A stretch of 64,000 nt of DNA from Mycolicibacterium psychrotolerans (GTDB lineage Bacteria > Actinomycetota > Actinomycetes > Mycobacteriales > Mycobacteriaceae): assembly GCF_010729305.1 (NCBI RefSeq), contig NZ_AP022574.1:3906001-3970000 (forward strand). The letters are read 5' to 3'. Shown here in pieces: positions 35,322-43,073 of the stretch; position 1 is the stretch's first letter, and every line of letters starts with the position of its first letter. A program made the position numbers and the translations under genes. Under the pieces are notes generated by a model, which saw nothing but the letters and a program-made list of their open reading frames with translations, searched no databases and was not told the DNA's origin.

Positions 35322-36551
35322 TTATTGAACTTCGTACATCCAGATCAGCGTGGTGGTGAGCTCACCGGTGGGCGTCCACTGGTACTTACGCGCCACACCC
35401 TGGCCGTCGTAGTTGCGCACGAAGTCGAGCAGCGCCGGCCGGGTGATGGCCCCGGAGTCGATGCCCTTGAGCAGGATGGTGCCCAGGTCATAGCCCTCGG
35501 TGCTGTAGGTGCCGGGAGCCTGATTGAACTTCTTGGTGTACTCGTCGGCGAAGGAGCCCGTCGCCGGACCGCACGGGCAGGACAGCAGTGCGCCCTTGGA
35601 GGACTCACCGGCCTGCTTGACGAACTCGGGGTCCTTGGTGCCGTCCGCGCTGACGAACTTGCCCTCGAACCCGCCGTCCTTGAGCTGCTGGACGAACGGC
35701 GCCGCCTCGGCGTAGTAACCGCTGTAGAAGACCGAATCCGGAGCGGCACCCTTGACCTGGGTCACCGCGGCGGAGAAGTCCTTGTCGCCCTTCTTGACCG
35801 AGATGTTGCATGCCGAATCCGCCACCGGCCCGAGCGTGTCGCGCACCGCCTGGGCAAGGCCGAGGCCGTAGTCGGTGCTGTCGTCGACGACGCACACCTT
35901 CTTGTTGGCGAGCGTGTTCTTCAGGTAGTTGGCGACCGAGGGCCCCTGGACGCCGTCGTTGGCCAGACCGCGGAAGAAGGTCTTCCAGCCGTTCTCCGAC
36001 AGCGTCACGTTCGTCGCCGACGCGGTGGCCGCGACCAGACCTGCCTGGTCGAACACGCCGCCGGTGGCCTTGGTCTCGCCCGAGAACGCCGGGCCGACCA
36101 GGCCGATCGTGTACTGGTCGTCGACGATCTGAGGGGCGATTGCGGTGGCCTTTTGCGGGTCGCCCTCGGTGTCGAACGGCTTGAGCTGCACCTGGCAGCC
36201 GGGGTTGGCGGCGTTGTGCTTGTCGATGGCCAACTGGACGCCGTTCTTGATGTTGATACCCAGCGCCGCGTCGGGGCCGTTGAGGGCGCCGGCCATGGCG
36301 ATCGACACTGGCGGGCAGGTGGCCTTGCCATCACCTGCCGGATCAGCCGGTGAGAGACCTTCGGCGGCCTTGACCTCGGCGCCGCTCTCGTCAATCTGGA
36401 CCTTCTCGACGATCTTCAGATTCGCTTGCGACGACTCCTCCTCGGGCGCGCTCTGATTGCAGCCGGCAAGAGCCAGCACAATCAGTCCCGCGCTACCGAG
36501 AGCAAATGCATTGCGTGCCACGCGACCGCGCACGTCCCACCTCCGTGTCAT
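35322..36551 (-). CDS. livK: Branched-chain amino-acid ABC transporter substrate-binding lipoprotein LivK
   Basis: A 409-residue lipoprotein solute-binding protein. The signal ends in the lipobox LALAGC (Cys31), and the mature part is a type I periplasmic-binding fold (SIAMAGALNGPDAALGINIKNGVQLAID, IGLVGPAFSGETKATGGVFDQAGLV, VCVVDDSTDYGLGLAQAV, VFYSGYYAEAAPFVQQLKDGG). It is the first gene of the liv operon; substrate could be branched-chain amino acids or other amides. An extra Cys pair (CPCG near 330, AC in SACNIS) may form a disulfide. ATG start. Confidence 0.93.
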   Translation of the reverse strand: MTRRWDVRGRVARNAFALGSAGLIVLALAGCNQSAPEEESSQANLKIVEKVQIDESGAEVKAAEGLSPADPAGDGKATCPPVSIAMAGALNGPDAALGINIKNGVQLAIDKHNAANPGCQVQLKPFDTEGDPQKATAIAPQIVDDQYTIGLVGPAFSGETKATGGVFDQAGLVAATASATNVTLSENGWKTFFRGLANDGVQGPSVANYLKNTLANKKVCVVDDSTDYGLGLAQAVRDTLGPVADSACNISVKKGDKDFSAAVTQVKGAAPDSVFYSGYYAEAAPFVQQLKDGGFEGKFVSADGTKDPEFVKQAGESSKGALLSCPCGPATGSFADEYTKKFNQAPGTYSTEGYDLGTILLKGIDSGAITRPALLDFVRNYDGQGVARKYQWTPTGELTTTLIWMYEVQ

Positions 36552-36734
36552 GTGTTTATCGACACCGTCGTGCCTACCCCGGACGGCGGAGGCGGCGGTG
36601 CTTCGCGACGACCATAACCAACGCGCCGCCGCGGTGCGTGATGTTGAGGAACGCGTGGCGTCGATCGGGTGTCCGGATCCGCCGAATGTCGATTTCGGAA
36701 ACGCAGACTTAACGGACTGTGCCTGGACAGGCCG

Positions 36735-37364
36735 TCACGGTGCGGCAGGTGCGGCGTCGTCCGTGGGGGGGTCGAGAGTCTCGAGGACCACCTCGGCGAC
36801 CCGCTTCATGGTGGTTCGGCGGTCCATCGCGGCCCGCTGGATCCACTTGAAGGCCTCGGGTTCGGACATGTTCTGCTTGGTCTGCAGCAAACCCTTGGCG
36901 CGCTCCACGAGCTTGCGGGTCTCCAACCGGTCGGACAGGTTGGCAACTTCTTTCTCCAGTTCGGAGATCTCGCTGAACCGGCTGACCGCCACCTCGATCG
37001 CCGGGATCAGGTCGGTGATGTTGAACGGCTTGACCAGATAGGCCATCGCGCCGGCGTCGCGGGCACGCTCGACCAGGTCGCGCTGGCTGAACGCGGTGAG
37101 GATGACGATGGGCGCGATGCGCTTGCCGGCGATCTCGGCCGCAGCGTCGATGCCGTCGCGGCGGGGCATCTTGACGTCCATGATCACCAGATCCGGACGC
37201 AGCGATTCGGCGAGATCGACGGCCTCCTGCCCGTCGCCGGCCTCGCCGACGATCTCGTAGCCCTCCTCGCGCAGCATCTCGGCCAGGTCGAGCCGGATGA
37301 GCGCCTCGTCCTCGGCGATGAGCACTCGGCGCGGCGGGGCGGCATCTGTCGGGGACGCAGTCAT
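36735..37364 (-). CDS. pdtaR: ANTAR-domain response regulator PdtaR
   Basis: A 209-residue response regulator that binds RNA. The receiver domain (12-130) has the acidic pair AEDEALIR (Glu18, Asp19), phospho-acceptor Asp63 in VIMDVKMPRRDG, Thr/Ser in VILTAFSQ and Lys in YLVKPF. The C-terminal ANTAR domain (about 145-200; RKLVERAKGLLQTKQNMSEPEAFKWIQRAAM) binds paired hairpins and antiterminates. It is the partner of the PdtaS kinase, encoded elsewhere. The ATG at 37364 matches the M. tuberculosis Rv1626 length; an upstream ATG is less likely. Divergent from the tRNA-Leu gene. Confidence 0.96.
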   Translation of the reverse strand: MTASPTDAAPPRRVLIAEDEALIRLDLAEMLREEGYEIVGEAGDGQEAVDLAESLRPDLVIMDVKMPRRDGIDAAAEIAGKRIAPIVILTAFSQRDLVERARDAGAMAYLVKPFNITDLIPAIEVAVSRFSEISELEKEVANLSDRLETRKLVERAKGLLQTKQNMSEPEAFKWIQRAAMDRRTTMKRVAEVVLETLDPPTDDAAPAAP

Positions 37365-37458
37365 GGACAACATTGTGTCCGGCGAAGCCGGGATGAGCGA
37401 CCGCGGGGCCATCCTCTATGGTGGGAGGCCGCACGGCGGTGCACGCACTGCCCGGGAA

Positions 37459-37532
37459 GCCCTCGTATCCCAACTGGCAGAGGAAACGGATTCAAAACCC
37501 GTCCAGTGTGAGTTCGAATCTCACCGAGGGCA
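37459..37532 (+). tRNA. tRNA-Leu (CAA), short variable arm
   Basis: A 74-base tRNA with perfect 7-bp acceptor stem GCCCTCG/CGAGGGC, T arm GTGAG-TTCGAAT-CTCAC and anticodon loop TTCAAAA with anticodon CAA at 37493-37495. Discriminator A, as leucine tRNAs need. The variable region is only 5 bases (CCAGT), not the long arm of class II leucine tRNAs, and the innermost anticodon-stem pair is an A-C mismatch. CCA is not encoded. Confidence 0.85.
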
Positions 37533-37596
37533 CTCACGAGCGTTTGCGCTCGCGATCGAGGGGTACCTGCGCCCACCCCGACGTATCGGAGTTCAA

Positions 37597-38280
37597 ATGA
37601 CAAGTAAACGACTCATGCGAATGACTGGTGTCGCCATCGGCACGACAGCGTTGTTCGCCTTCAGCCCGCTGGTGACCGCCTCGGCGGTCAACAATTTGAA
37701 AGGATTCGGTGTACAGGAGACGCTGAAGACCTACGTCAGTTTGTCCGACTTCAGCAGTGAGATCGGATACACGGTTCGGGATCTCAGGCCAAGCGGCGAC
37801 GTGGTTCCGTTCCCGGTCGCCGGCCGACTGTACGAAGCCAACGTGTCCTCTGCTGCGGTGGTCGGAACGGTCGTTCCACAGCCGAACAATTTCGTGGCCC
37901 GCACTCCCGCCGGGGTGGACTATCGCGTGTTGCCGACCGTCTCCACCCTTCCCGGCGCACCTCTGGGTCCAGGCGGCACCACGTCGGGGAAGCTCTACTT
38001 CGACGTCGTCGGCGAAAACCCCGACAGTGTCATCTACCAGAGCGACTTTCAGGACCAGCTGGGTTGGGTCGGCCCGCAGCCTGTCGAGCCCGCGGCAGTC
38101 GTCCCTGGCACGGACAGCAACGGCGGGTCAACCTCGGGATCCAGCGGTGGCACCAACGGTGTTCCCGGTGAGAGTGGACGCAATCAGCCTGTTGCGCCGG
38201 AAGACAGCGTCGCGGGTTCGAGCGGCGGCGGTGCAGGCGGACCCGTCGGCAGCAATCCACCCGTGGACGGCGAAAGCTAA
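37597..38280 (+). CDS. MPT63-like (DUF1942) secreted protein with Gly/Ser/Pro tail
   Basis: A 227-residue secreted protein. After the signal peptide (RMTGVAIGTTALFAFSPLVTASA) comes an MPT63/DUF1942 beta-sandwich domain: GYTVRDLRPSGDVVPFPVAGRLYEA, VVPQPNNFVARTPAGVDYRVL and SGKLYFDVVGENPDSVIY align with the Rv1926c antigen (GYPVAGQVWEA, FNARTADGINYRVL, GKIYFDVTG from memory). Unlike MPT63 it has a tail of about 60 residues rich in Gly, Ser, Pro and Asn. Function of the family is unknown. Base composition is more AT-rich than its neighbours. A tRNA lies 64 bases upstream. Confidence 0.82.
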   Translation: MTSKRLMRMTGVAIGTTALFAFSPLVTASAVNNLKGFGVQETLKTYVSLSDFSSEIGYTVRDLRPSGDVVPFPVAGRLYEANVSSAAVVGTVVPQPNNFVARTPAGVDYRVLPTVSTLPGAPLGPGGTTSGKLYFDVVGENPDSVIYQSDFQDQLGWVGPQPVEPAAVVPGTDSNGGSTSGSSGGTNGVPGESGRNQPVAPEDSVAGSSGGGAGGPVGSNPPVDGES

Positions 38281-38288
38281 AGCAAGAA

Positions 38289-38315
38289 GCCCCGCCCTCG
38301 TGATGAAGGCGGGGC
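38289..38315. terminator. Terminator hairpin between MPT63-like and PE-PPE-type genes
   Basis: 8-bp stem GCCCCGCC (38289-38296) / GGCGGGGC (38308-38315) with an 11-base loop lies between the convergent stops at 38280 and 38339. It lacks a T-run. Confidence 0.65.
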
Positions 38316-38338
38316 GTCCCGGGAGAGCCTGGGGGCGG

Positions 38339-39625
38339 TCAGCTCTCCGATCCGGTGTCGCTGCTGCCGACGCTGGAGGACGACGATTCCTTGGCCGTTT
38401 CGTTAGCCGTGGTGTCCTTCTTCTCGTCCTTCTCGTCCTTCTCGTCGGTCTTGGGTTGAGATGACGACTCCGTCTTGGTCTTCTTCGTCGTGAGCTTTTT
38501 GATCTCGTTCTTCAGGTGCTTGACGAAGTCGCGCGCGACCTTCTTGGTGTCCTTGTTTGCGGTGTCGTTACCTGTCGGCTCGGCGGCCCGGTGCTTGCCG
38601 ACGTAATCCGTCGGCTGCGCCGGCGGGGTGACGACATCCGCGGCGTTCTGCACCTTCGCCGCAGTGGCGGCGGTGGTGGTCACGGTCGTGGCGCCGGCAT
38701 CCGGTGTCGCTGCGGCCGGCAACGGAATGCTGACCAGGCCGTCGACCCATTTTTTCTTTTCGAAGTAACCGTTGCGCCTGTACGCCGAATCGATGATCGG
38801 CTTGAGGAACGCCGACAGCTTCGCCAGCCTCACCGGGTCCGCGCCGGCCTCCTCCCAGGGCTTGAGCAACGGCAGGATTTGCTCTTTGTAGGGAATCACG
38901 ACGTAGGTCGTGGTGCCGTTGTCCTTGTTGGTGACCTGCTTGTAGTGCAGCGGGTCGTTGGCGAAGTCGATGTTGAACGCCGCGTCCACATGCAACCGAT
39001 CCGCACCTTCAATCGCATTCAGCACCGCGAGGATGTTGAATAGGTTGTCGGGCATGTCGGCGATACCGTCGTACTCCGCGGAGACCATGTAGATGTCGTA
39101 GGGCGTTGTCGGTATCCGGGGGTAGTAGCCGGATCCGGTGTAGAAGATGGGGCTGGGCGTCCCGTACATCAGCACGTTCATGTGATCGGCATCGGGGACA
39201 TCGGTAGAACCTGCTTCCCGCAGATTCTCGAGTCGCTTGAGCGCCTCCATCACCGAGGGTGAGCCTTGGCTGACTCCTCCGATTGTCATCACGGTGCCGT
39301 CCGGTTCTGCGAGGACAGCGTTGTACAGATTGGTCGCTCCCGCGGGGATCGACTCGGAGTACGGAGCGTTGCCTGGGAACGGCACCGATGTGCGCGAGTC
39401 GTAGACGGCGAAGTATCCGCCGAAGGCGGTCGCCATCTGCTCCTCTGTGAGGACCGCGTAGTTATCGTGGCCCCCGAGGAGCAGTGCCTTTACCCCGTTA
39501 CAGGTGTCGCCCTGGTCGGCACGGCATGCGTAGTAGGCCGACGCCGATGGTGCTGCCAGCGGCGCGAAGAGCATTGCCGATGCAGTGACCCCGATGCAGG
39601 CGACCTGAGCCAATTTCGTTGTCAA
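38339..39625 (-). CDS. Secreted PE-PPE-domain serine hydrolase without PE/PPE part
   Basis: A 428-residue protein with a signal peptide (LAQVACIGVTASAMLFAPLAAPSASA) followed by a PE-PPE (PF08237) alpha/beta hydrolase domain (about 40-290). The nucleophile motif is TIGGVSQGSPSV (Ser about 120), with Asp in YMVSAEYDGIADMPDN (about 186) and His in NDPLHYKQV (about 232). The C-terminal 130 residues are Thr/Ala-rich, then a highly charged Lys/Glu/Ser tail with KDEKDEKDEK repeats. No PE or PPE N-terminus is present, so export is by Sec. Start is a TTG behind a strong GGGAGGAAA ribosome site. Substrates of the family are lipid esters. Confidence 0.85.
   Translation of the reverse strand: MTTKLAQVACIGVTASAMLFAPLAAPSASAYYACRADQGDTCNGVKALLLGGHDNYAVLTEEQMATAFGGYFAVYDSRTSVPFPGNAPYSESIPAGATNLYNAVLAEPDGTVMTIGGVSQGSPSVMEALKRLENLREAGSTDVPDADHMNVLMYGTPSPIFYTGSGYYPRIPTTPYDIYMVSAEYDGIADMPDNLFNILAVLNAIEGADRLHVDAAFNIDFANDPLHYKQVTNKDNGTTTYVVIPYKEQILPLLKPWEEAGADPVRLAKLSAFLKPIIDSAYRRNGYFEKKKWVDGLVSIPLPAAATPDAGATTVTTTAATAAKVQNAADVVTPPAQPTDYVGKHRAAEPTGNDTANKDTKKVARDFVKHLKNEIKKLTTKKTKTESSSQPKTDEKDEKDEKKDTTANETAKESSSSSVGSSDTGSES
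38420..38446. repeat. Three tandem 9-base repeats (CTTCTCGTC)
   Basis: Three perfect copies of CTTCTCGTC encode the repeated Asp-Glu-Lys triplet in the charged tail of the PE-PPE-type hydrolase. Copy-number change would lengthen or shorten the tail without shifting the frame. Confidence 0.85.
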
Positions 39626-39867
39626 GTGATTTCCTCCCCCTGAAACGAGAACCCCCCGATGAGCTCCCTGGTATCGAGGACTTTACATCGCAAACACGCG
39701 TGTTCATGCAATCTGGCAACTTTCTTAACCAAACAATTCGCTTCCATAAACTGCTACAACCGTATTTTGATCTTGATACTGCAAACACCATGACGGTGTT
39801 TCAGCGCCGCGTGTAGCTGGCCGCCGATTTCCCGCCCGCGCCCGATGTCAGCGGCTGGCACCCTGGC

Positions 39868-40512
39868 GTGGTGCGCACCCCGAGGGCTTCGACGGTTCGA
39901 TGGACGGCCGCGTTTCTCTGGACTGCGGCCGGCGTCGGCTATCTCGCGGTGGAAGCGGTCACAGCGGCGCACGTTCCGGACTACAGCTACGCCCGCGACT
40001 ACGTCAGTGACCTCGGCCGGCCGGCTTCTGACCTGGCGTGGTGGATGAACGCCGCGTTCCGGCTCCAGGGACTGGCGTTCGTCGTCGCCGGAGCGCTGGC
40101 CGTGTGGGCCACCCGGCCACGCCGCGGGGGGCTGGCGTTCGTCGTGTTCGCCTGCATGTACGGCGCCGGGTCGGTCGTGGTCGGCCTCTTCCCCAGCGGC
40201 GGCAGCGGCATGTGGCAGGTGCTACACGCCGCGGGTGCGACCGCGGCCATCATCGGGGGCAACCTCGCCGCCGGCACGGCCGGCTGGGCAGGCGTGCCCG
40301 ACGATTCCCAGGCGTCGCGAGTGGCCGGCTACGGGCTCGGCGCCTTGGGCGTGTTGTCAGCGGTGCTGCTGGTGAACACCGAGCTACCCACCGGCCTCTT
40401 CGAGCGCGGAGCGATCTACTCGATCATCGCATGGCAGCTGGCTGCAGCGTGGACGGTCGGCGTCAGTACAGATCGAGCCGGCGGTCGTCGAGCAGGTGGA
40501 CGTGCTCGGTGA
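39868..40512 (+). CDS. DUF998 family membrane protein
   Basis: A 214-residue protein with six transmembrane segments and the DUF998 pattern: DYVSDLGRPASDLAWWMNAAFRLQG in the first loop and GMYGAGSVVVGLFPSGGSGM-like spacing (actually CMYGAGSVVVGLFPSGGSGMW, about 95), with a final segment RGAIYSIIAWQLAAAW. Family function is unknown. GTG start; the next codon is also GTG. The 3' end overlaps the convergent nitrilase gene by 50 bases. Confidence 0.82.
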   Translation: MVRTPRASTVRWTAAFLWTAAGVGYLAVEAVTAAHVPDYSYARDYVSDLGRPASDLAWWMNAAFRLQGLAFVVAGALAVWATRPRRGGLAFVVFACMYGAGSVVVGLFPSGGSGMWQVLHAAGATAAIIGGNLAAGTAGWAGVPDDSQASRVAGYGLGALGVLSAVLLVNTELPTGLFERGAIYSIIAWQLAAAWTVGVSTDRAGGRRAGGRAR

Positions 40513-41260
40513 GCATCTTGTTCCGACTCAGCGACAGGTCGAGGTCGGCCATCACCGTGCGCTCGCCCGGTCCGGCTTCGGCCACCACCCAGCCGTCGGC
40601 GCTTACGATCGCGGTGCCCTCCGTCCACCGCTGACCGCGTTCCACGCCGGCACGGTCGCAGGCCGCCACCGCGACGTGATTGGTGCGTGCCGTCGACATC
40701 GCCGTGATGACCTCCCCGGGGTGCTCCCCCTCGGGCCGCGGGAACAGCGGCCAGTTGACCGGGGCGACGATCAGATCCGCGCCGTCGACCACCGCGCGCC
40801 GAGTCAGCTCCCCGAATTCGAGGTCGTAGCAGAGCATCACCGCGATCGCGCCGTGCCGCGTCTGCACCACCGGCGGTAGATCGCCGCCGGGAGTGAAGAT
40901 CAGCTTCTCGCGATCCCACAAATGCGTCTTGCGGTAGACCGCCGTCACCGCTCCCCCGTCGAGCACCGCCGCGCTGTTGTACAGCAGCCCGTCGTCACCC
41001 TGTTCGCAGAAGCCCAGCACCACGAGTGAATTTCCTGCCGCCGCAGCCCATTCGGCGAACCGCGGATCATCGGGCGCGAGCGAGGCGGCGCGGGCCTCGG
41101 CGTCGTCGGCGAGCATGTACCCCGACGTCACCAGTTCCGGCAGCACGATGACGTCGGCGCCGGCCCCGGACGCGTCGGCCACGGCCGCGGCGACGCGCTC
41201 GGTGTTCCCCTCGAGGTCGACGATCACGGGATCGATCTGACAGCACGCGATACGCGTCAT
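40463..41260 (-). CDS. Carbon-nitrogen hydrolase (nitrilase superfamily)
   Basis: A 265-residue cytoplasmic amidase of the nitrilase superfamily. The Glu-Lys-Cys triad is in VLPELVTSGY (Glu about 41), YRKTHLWDREKL (Lys about 109) and VMLCYDLEFGE (Cys about 143). A second Glu (HPGEV, near 180) fits the family. Probable substrates are omega-amides or small amides. The stop lies inside the DUF998 gene end. Divergent from the cyclase by 40 bases. Confidence 0.9.
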   Translation of the reverse strand: MTRIACCQIDPVIVDLEGNTERVAAAVADASGAGADVIVLPELVTSGYMLADDAEARAASLAPDDPRFAEWAAAAGNSLVVLGFCEQGDDGLLYNSAAVLDGGAVTAVYRKTHLWDREKLIFTPGGDLPPVVQTRHGAIAVMLCYDLEFGELTRRAVVDGADLIVAPVNWPLFPRPEGEHPGEVITAMSTARTNHVAVAACDRAGVERGQRWTEGTAIVSADGWVVAEAGPGERTVMADLDLSLSRNKMLTEHVHLLDDRRLDLY

Positions 41261-41300
41261 TTCAGCAGGTTATCCCTCGACGGAGCGATAAGCTCCGGCC

Positions 41301-42575
41301 GTGCTGAACGTTCGGCCCGTCTGCGTGCCCGAGGTGGCACTGCAGGGCCGCGCGACCTCCCTGAACCGCCACCGTGCCGAAGCCGTCTCCCGGCGTATCC
41401 GTGTGCTCACCATCGCGGGGTGGATCGCCGCGGCCGTGTCGGCGGCCTTCGGGGTCTTCCAGCTGATGATCGGTGGATCGCTGTGGTGGTTGGGCGTCAT
41501 CAACATCCTGTGCGGGCTGGCGTTCCTGAGCATCCCGCGGCTGTGCCCGCTCGGCGAAATCGTCGCGCCGGTGACGTTCGTCGTCTTCGCCTACCTGTCG
41601 GTGGGCTTCTTCTGCTTCACGATGGGCACCGGTACGGGACTGCAGTTCTACTTCCTAGTGTCGGCGTCCCTGGTGGTCCTGGTGCTCGGCGTGGAGCGCA
41701 TAGCCCTGGCCGCGGTGATCGCGGCCATCGGCGTCGTGCTGATGATCGCGCTGGAGCTCACGGTGCCCAACGACCGGGGCATCGGACCGCCCTGGATGCT
41801 GACGGTCGGATTCATCAGTTCGGTGGTGTCGTCGGTGGTGATGATCTTCGCGACCCTCTGGTACACCCTGCGTGAGACCGAACGGGCCGAACGGGCCATG
41901 GAAGCCGAATACGAACGCTCCGAACGGTTGCTCGCCAACATCCTCCCCGAGACGATCGCCGACCGGCTCAAAGATCCGGCGCGCTCGGTGATCGCCGACA
42001 AGTACGACGACGCGTCGATTCTGTTCGCCGACATCGCCGGGTACACCAAGCGCGCCAGCGACACCGCCCCGGCCGAACTGGTGCGGTTCCTGGACCGGCT
42101 CTACACCGACCTCGATGCGCTCGTGGACCGGCACGGGCTGGAGAAAGTGAAGACGAGCGGCGACTCCTACATGGTGGTCAGCGGTGTGCCCACGCCGCGG
42201 TCGGACCACCTCGAAGCCCTTGCGGCGCTCGCTCTGGACATGGCCGACGCGGTCTCCGGGCTCACCGACCGGCAGGGCCGGGCCGTTCCGCTGCGGATCG
42301 GCATGGCGTGCGGACCCGTGGTCGCGGGTGTCGTCGGCGCCAAGAAGTTCTTCTACGACGTGTGGGGCGACGCGGTCAACGTCGCCTCCCGGATGGAGAC
42401 CACCGACGTCGAAGGAAGGATCCAGGTGCCCGACGACGTGTACCAGCGGCTGCGCGAGCGCTTCGTACTCGAGGAACGCGGCTACGTGGAGGTCAAGGGC
42501 AAGGGCCCGATGCACACCTGGTATCTGGTGGGGCACCGGGCCCAGGCCGTCACACCTTCCGGTTCTCCGACTTGA
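41301..42575 (+). CDS. cya: Membrane-anchored class III adenylate cyclase (Rv1625c-like)
   Basis: A 424-residue cyclase. Residues about 30-190 hold six transmembrane helices, half of a mammalian-type cyclase. A coiled-coil linker (ERAERAMEAEYERSERLLANILPETIADRLK) leads to the catalytic domain (about 220-410) with metal Asp in ILFADIAGYTKR, substrate Lys in LEKVKTSGDSYMV and second Asp after it, then adenine-binding Asp in FFYDVWGDAVNVASRMET with transition-state Asn and Arg. The Lys/Asp pair indicates ATP specificity. It acts as a homodimer. GTG start. It overlaps the convergent dps gene by 26 bases. Confidence 0.94.
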   Translation: MLNVRPVCVPEVALQGRATSLNRHRAEAVSRRIRVLTIAGWIAAAVSAAFGVFQLMIGGSLWWLGVINILCGLAFLSIPRLCPLGEIVAPVTFVVFAYLSVGFFCFTMGTGTGLQFYFLVSASLVVLVLGVERIALAAVIAAIGVVLMIALELTVPNDRGIGPPWMLTVGFISSVVSSVVMIFATLWYTLRETERAERAMEAEYERSERLLANILPETIADRLKDPARSVIADKYDDASILFADIAGYTKRASDTAPAELVRFLDRLYTDLDALVDRHGLEKVKTSGDSYMVVSGVPTPRSDHLEALAALALDMADAVSGLTDRQGRAVPLRIGMACGPVVAGVVGAKKFFYDVWGDAVNVASRMETTDVEGRIQVPDDVYQRLRERFVLEERGYVEVKGKGPMHTWYLVGHRAQAVTPSGSPT

Positions 42576-43041
42576 TCAGCCAGGCGAGCTTCTCCAGGCC
42601 GTCGATCAGCTGGTGCAGGATGTCGGCCGTGCTCGCATCCTCGGCGTCCACGGTGTCGTGCACCTCCCGCAGCGTGGCCACCGCGGCGTAGACGCGGGCG
42701 GCGATCAGGTCGACGACCTCGCCGGTGCTGTGTTCGAAGGCCGGGAACTCGGGCAGCGAGGTGCAGGCGGCCACCGTGTCGGACCTGCCGTCGGGAACCG
42801 CGTCGAGCGCGCGCATGCGTTCGGCGATGGTGTCGCTGGCTTCGCGGGCGAAGTCGACGACCTCGTCGAGTTGCAGATGCAAGTCGCGAAAGTTGGTGCC
42901 GACGACGTTCCAGTGCGCCTGCTTGCCCTGCAGGTGGAGCTCGATCAGATCGACGAGGACGCGCTGCAGCGCCCCGCTCAGCGCCGGTGAGGCCTGGAAT
43001 CCGACGACTTCGGCTTCGGTCTTTCGTGTACCCATGACCAT
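42550..43041 (-). CDS. dps: Dps-family ferritin-like DNA-protecting protein
   Basis: A 163-residue Dps protein. Inter-subunit ferroxidase residues are seen in LQGKQAHWNVVGTNFRDLHLQLDEVVDFAREASDTIAER (His about 43, Asp/Glu about 70-74), typical of dodecameric iron-storing Dps. By sequence it resembles M. smegmatis Dps2, which is also encoded next to a cyclase gene. It protects against iron-driven oxidative damage. A GGAGG site 7 bases upstream supports the ATG at 43041 over one two codons later. Confidence 0.93.
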   Translation of the reverse strand: MVMGTRKTEAEVVGFQASPALSGALQRVLVDLIELHLQGKQAHWNVVGTNFRDLHLQLDEVVDFAREASDTIAERMRALDAVPDGRSDTVAACTSLPEFPAFEHSTGEVVDLIAARVYAAVATLREVHDTVDAEDASTADILHQLIDGLEKLAWLIKSENRKV

Positions 43042-43073
43042 GACAACGCCTCCTTATCTGGAATGAGTCCAGT

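Noticed and set aside
36721..36732. GCCTGGACAGGC palindrome after pdtaR as a terminator
   Set aside because: The loop would be only four bases and no T-run follows; too weak to call.
37459..37532. tRNA-Leu as an integration site for a genomic island
   Set aside because: No integrase and no copy of the tRNA 3' end was found downstream; only composition hints remain.
38417..38450. Short direct repeats as a possible CRISPR or ICE array
   Set aside because: The units are 9 bases, contiguous and coding for Asp-Glu-Lys; no spacers.
39619..39816. 65-codon plus-strand frame in the AT-rich gap before the DUF998 gene
   Set aside because: No ribosome site, and it overlaps the start region of the divergent hydrolase; more likely promoter DNA.
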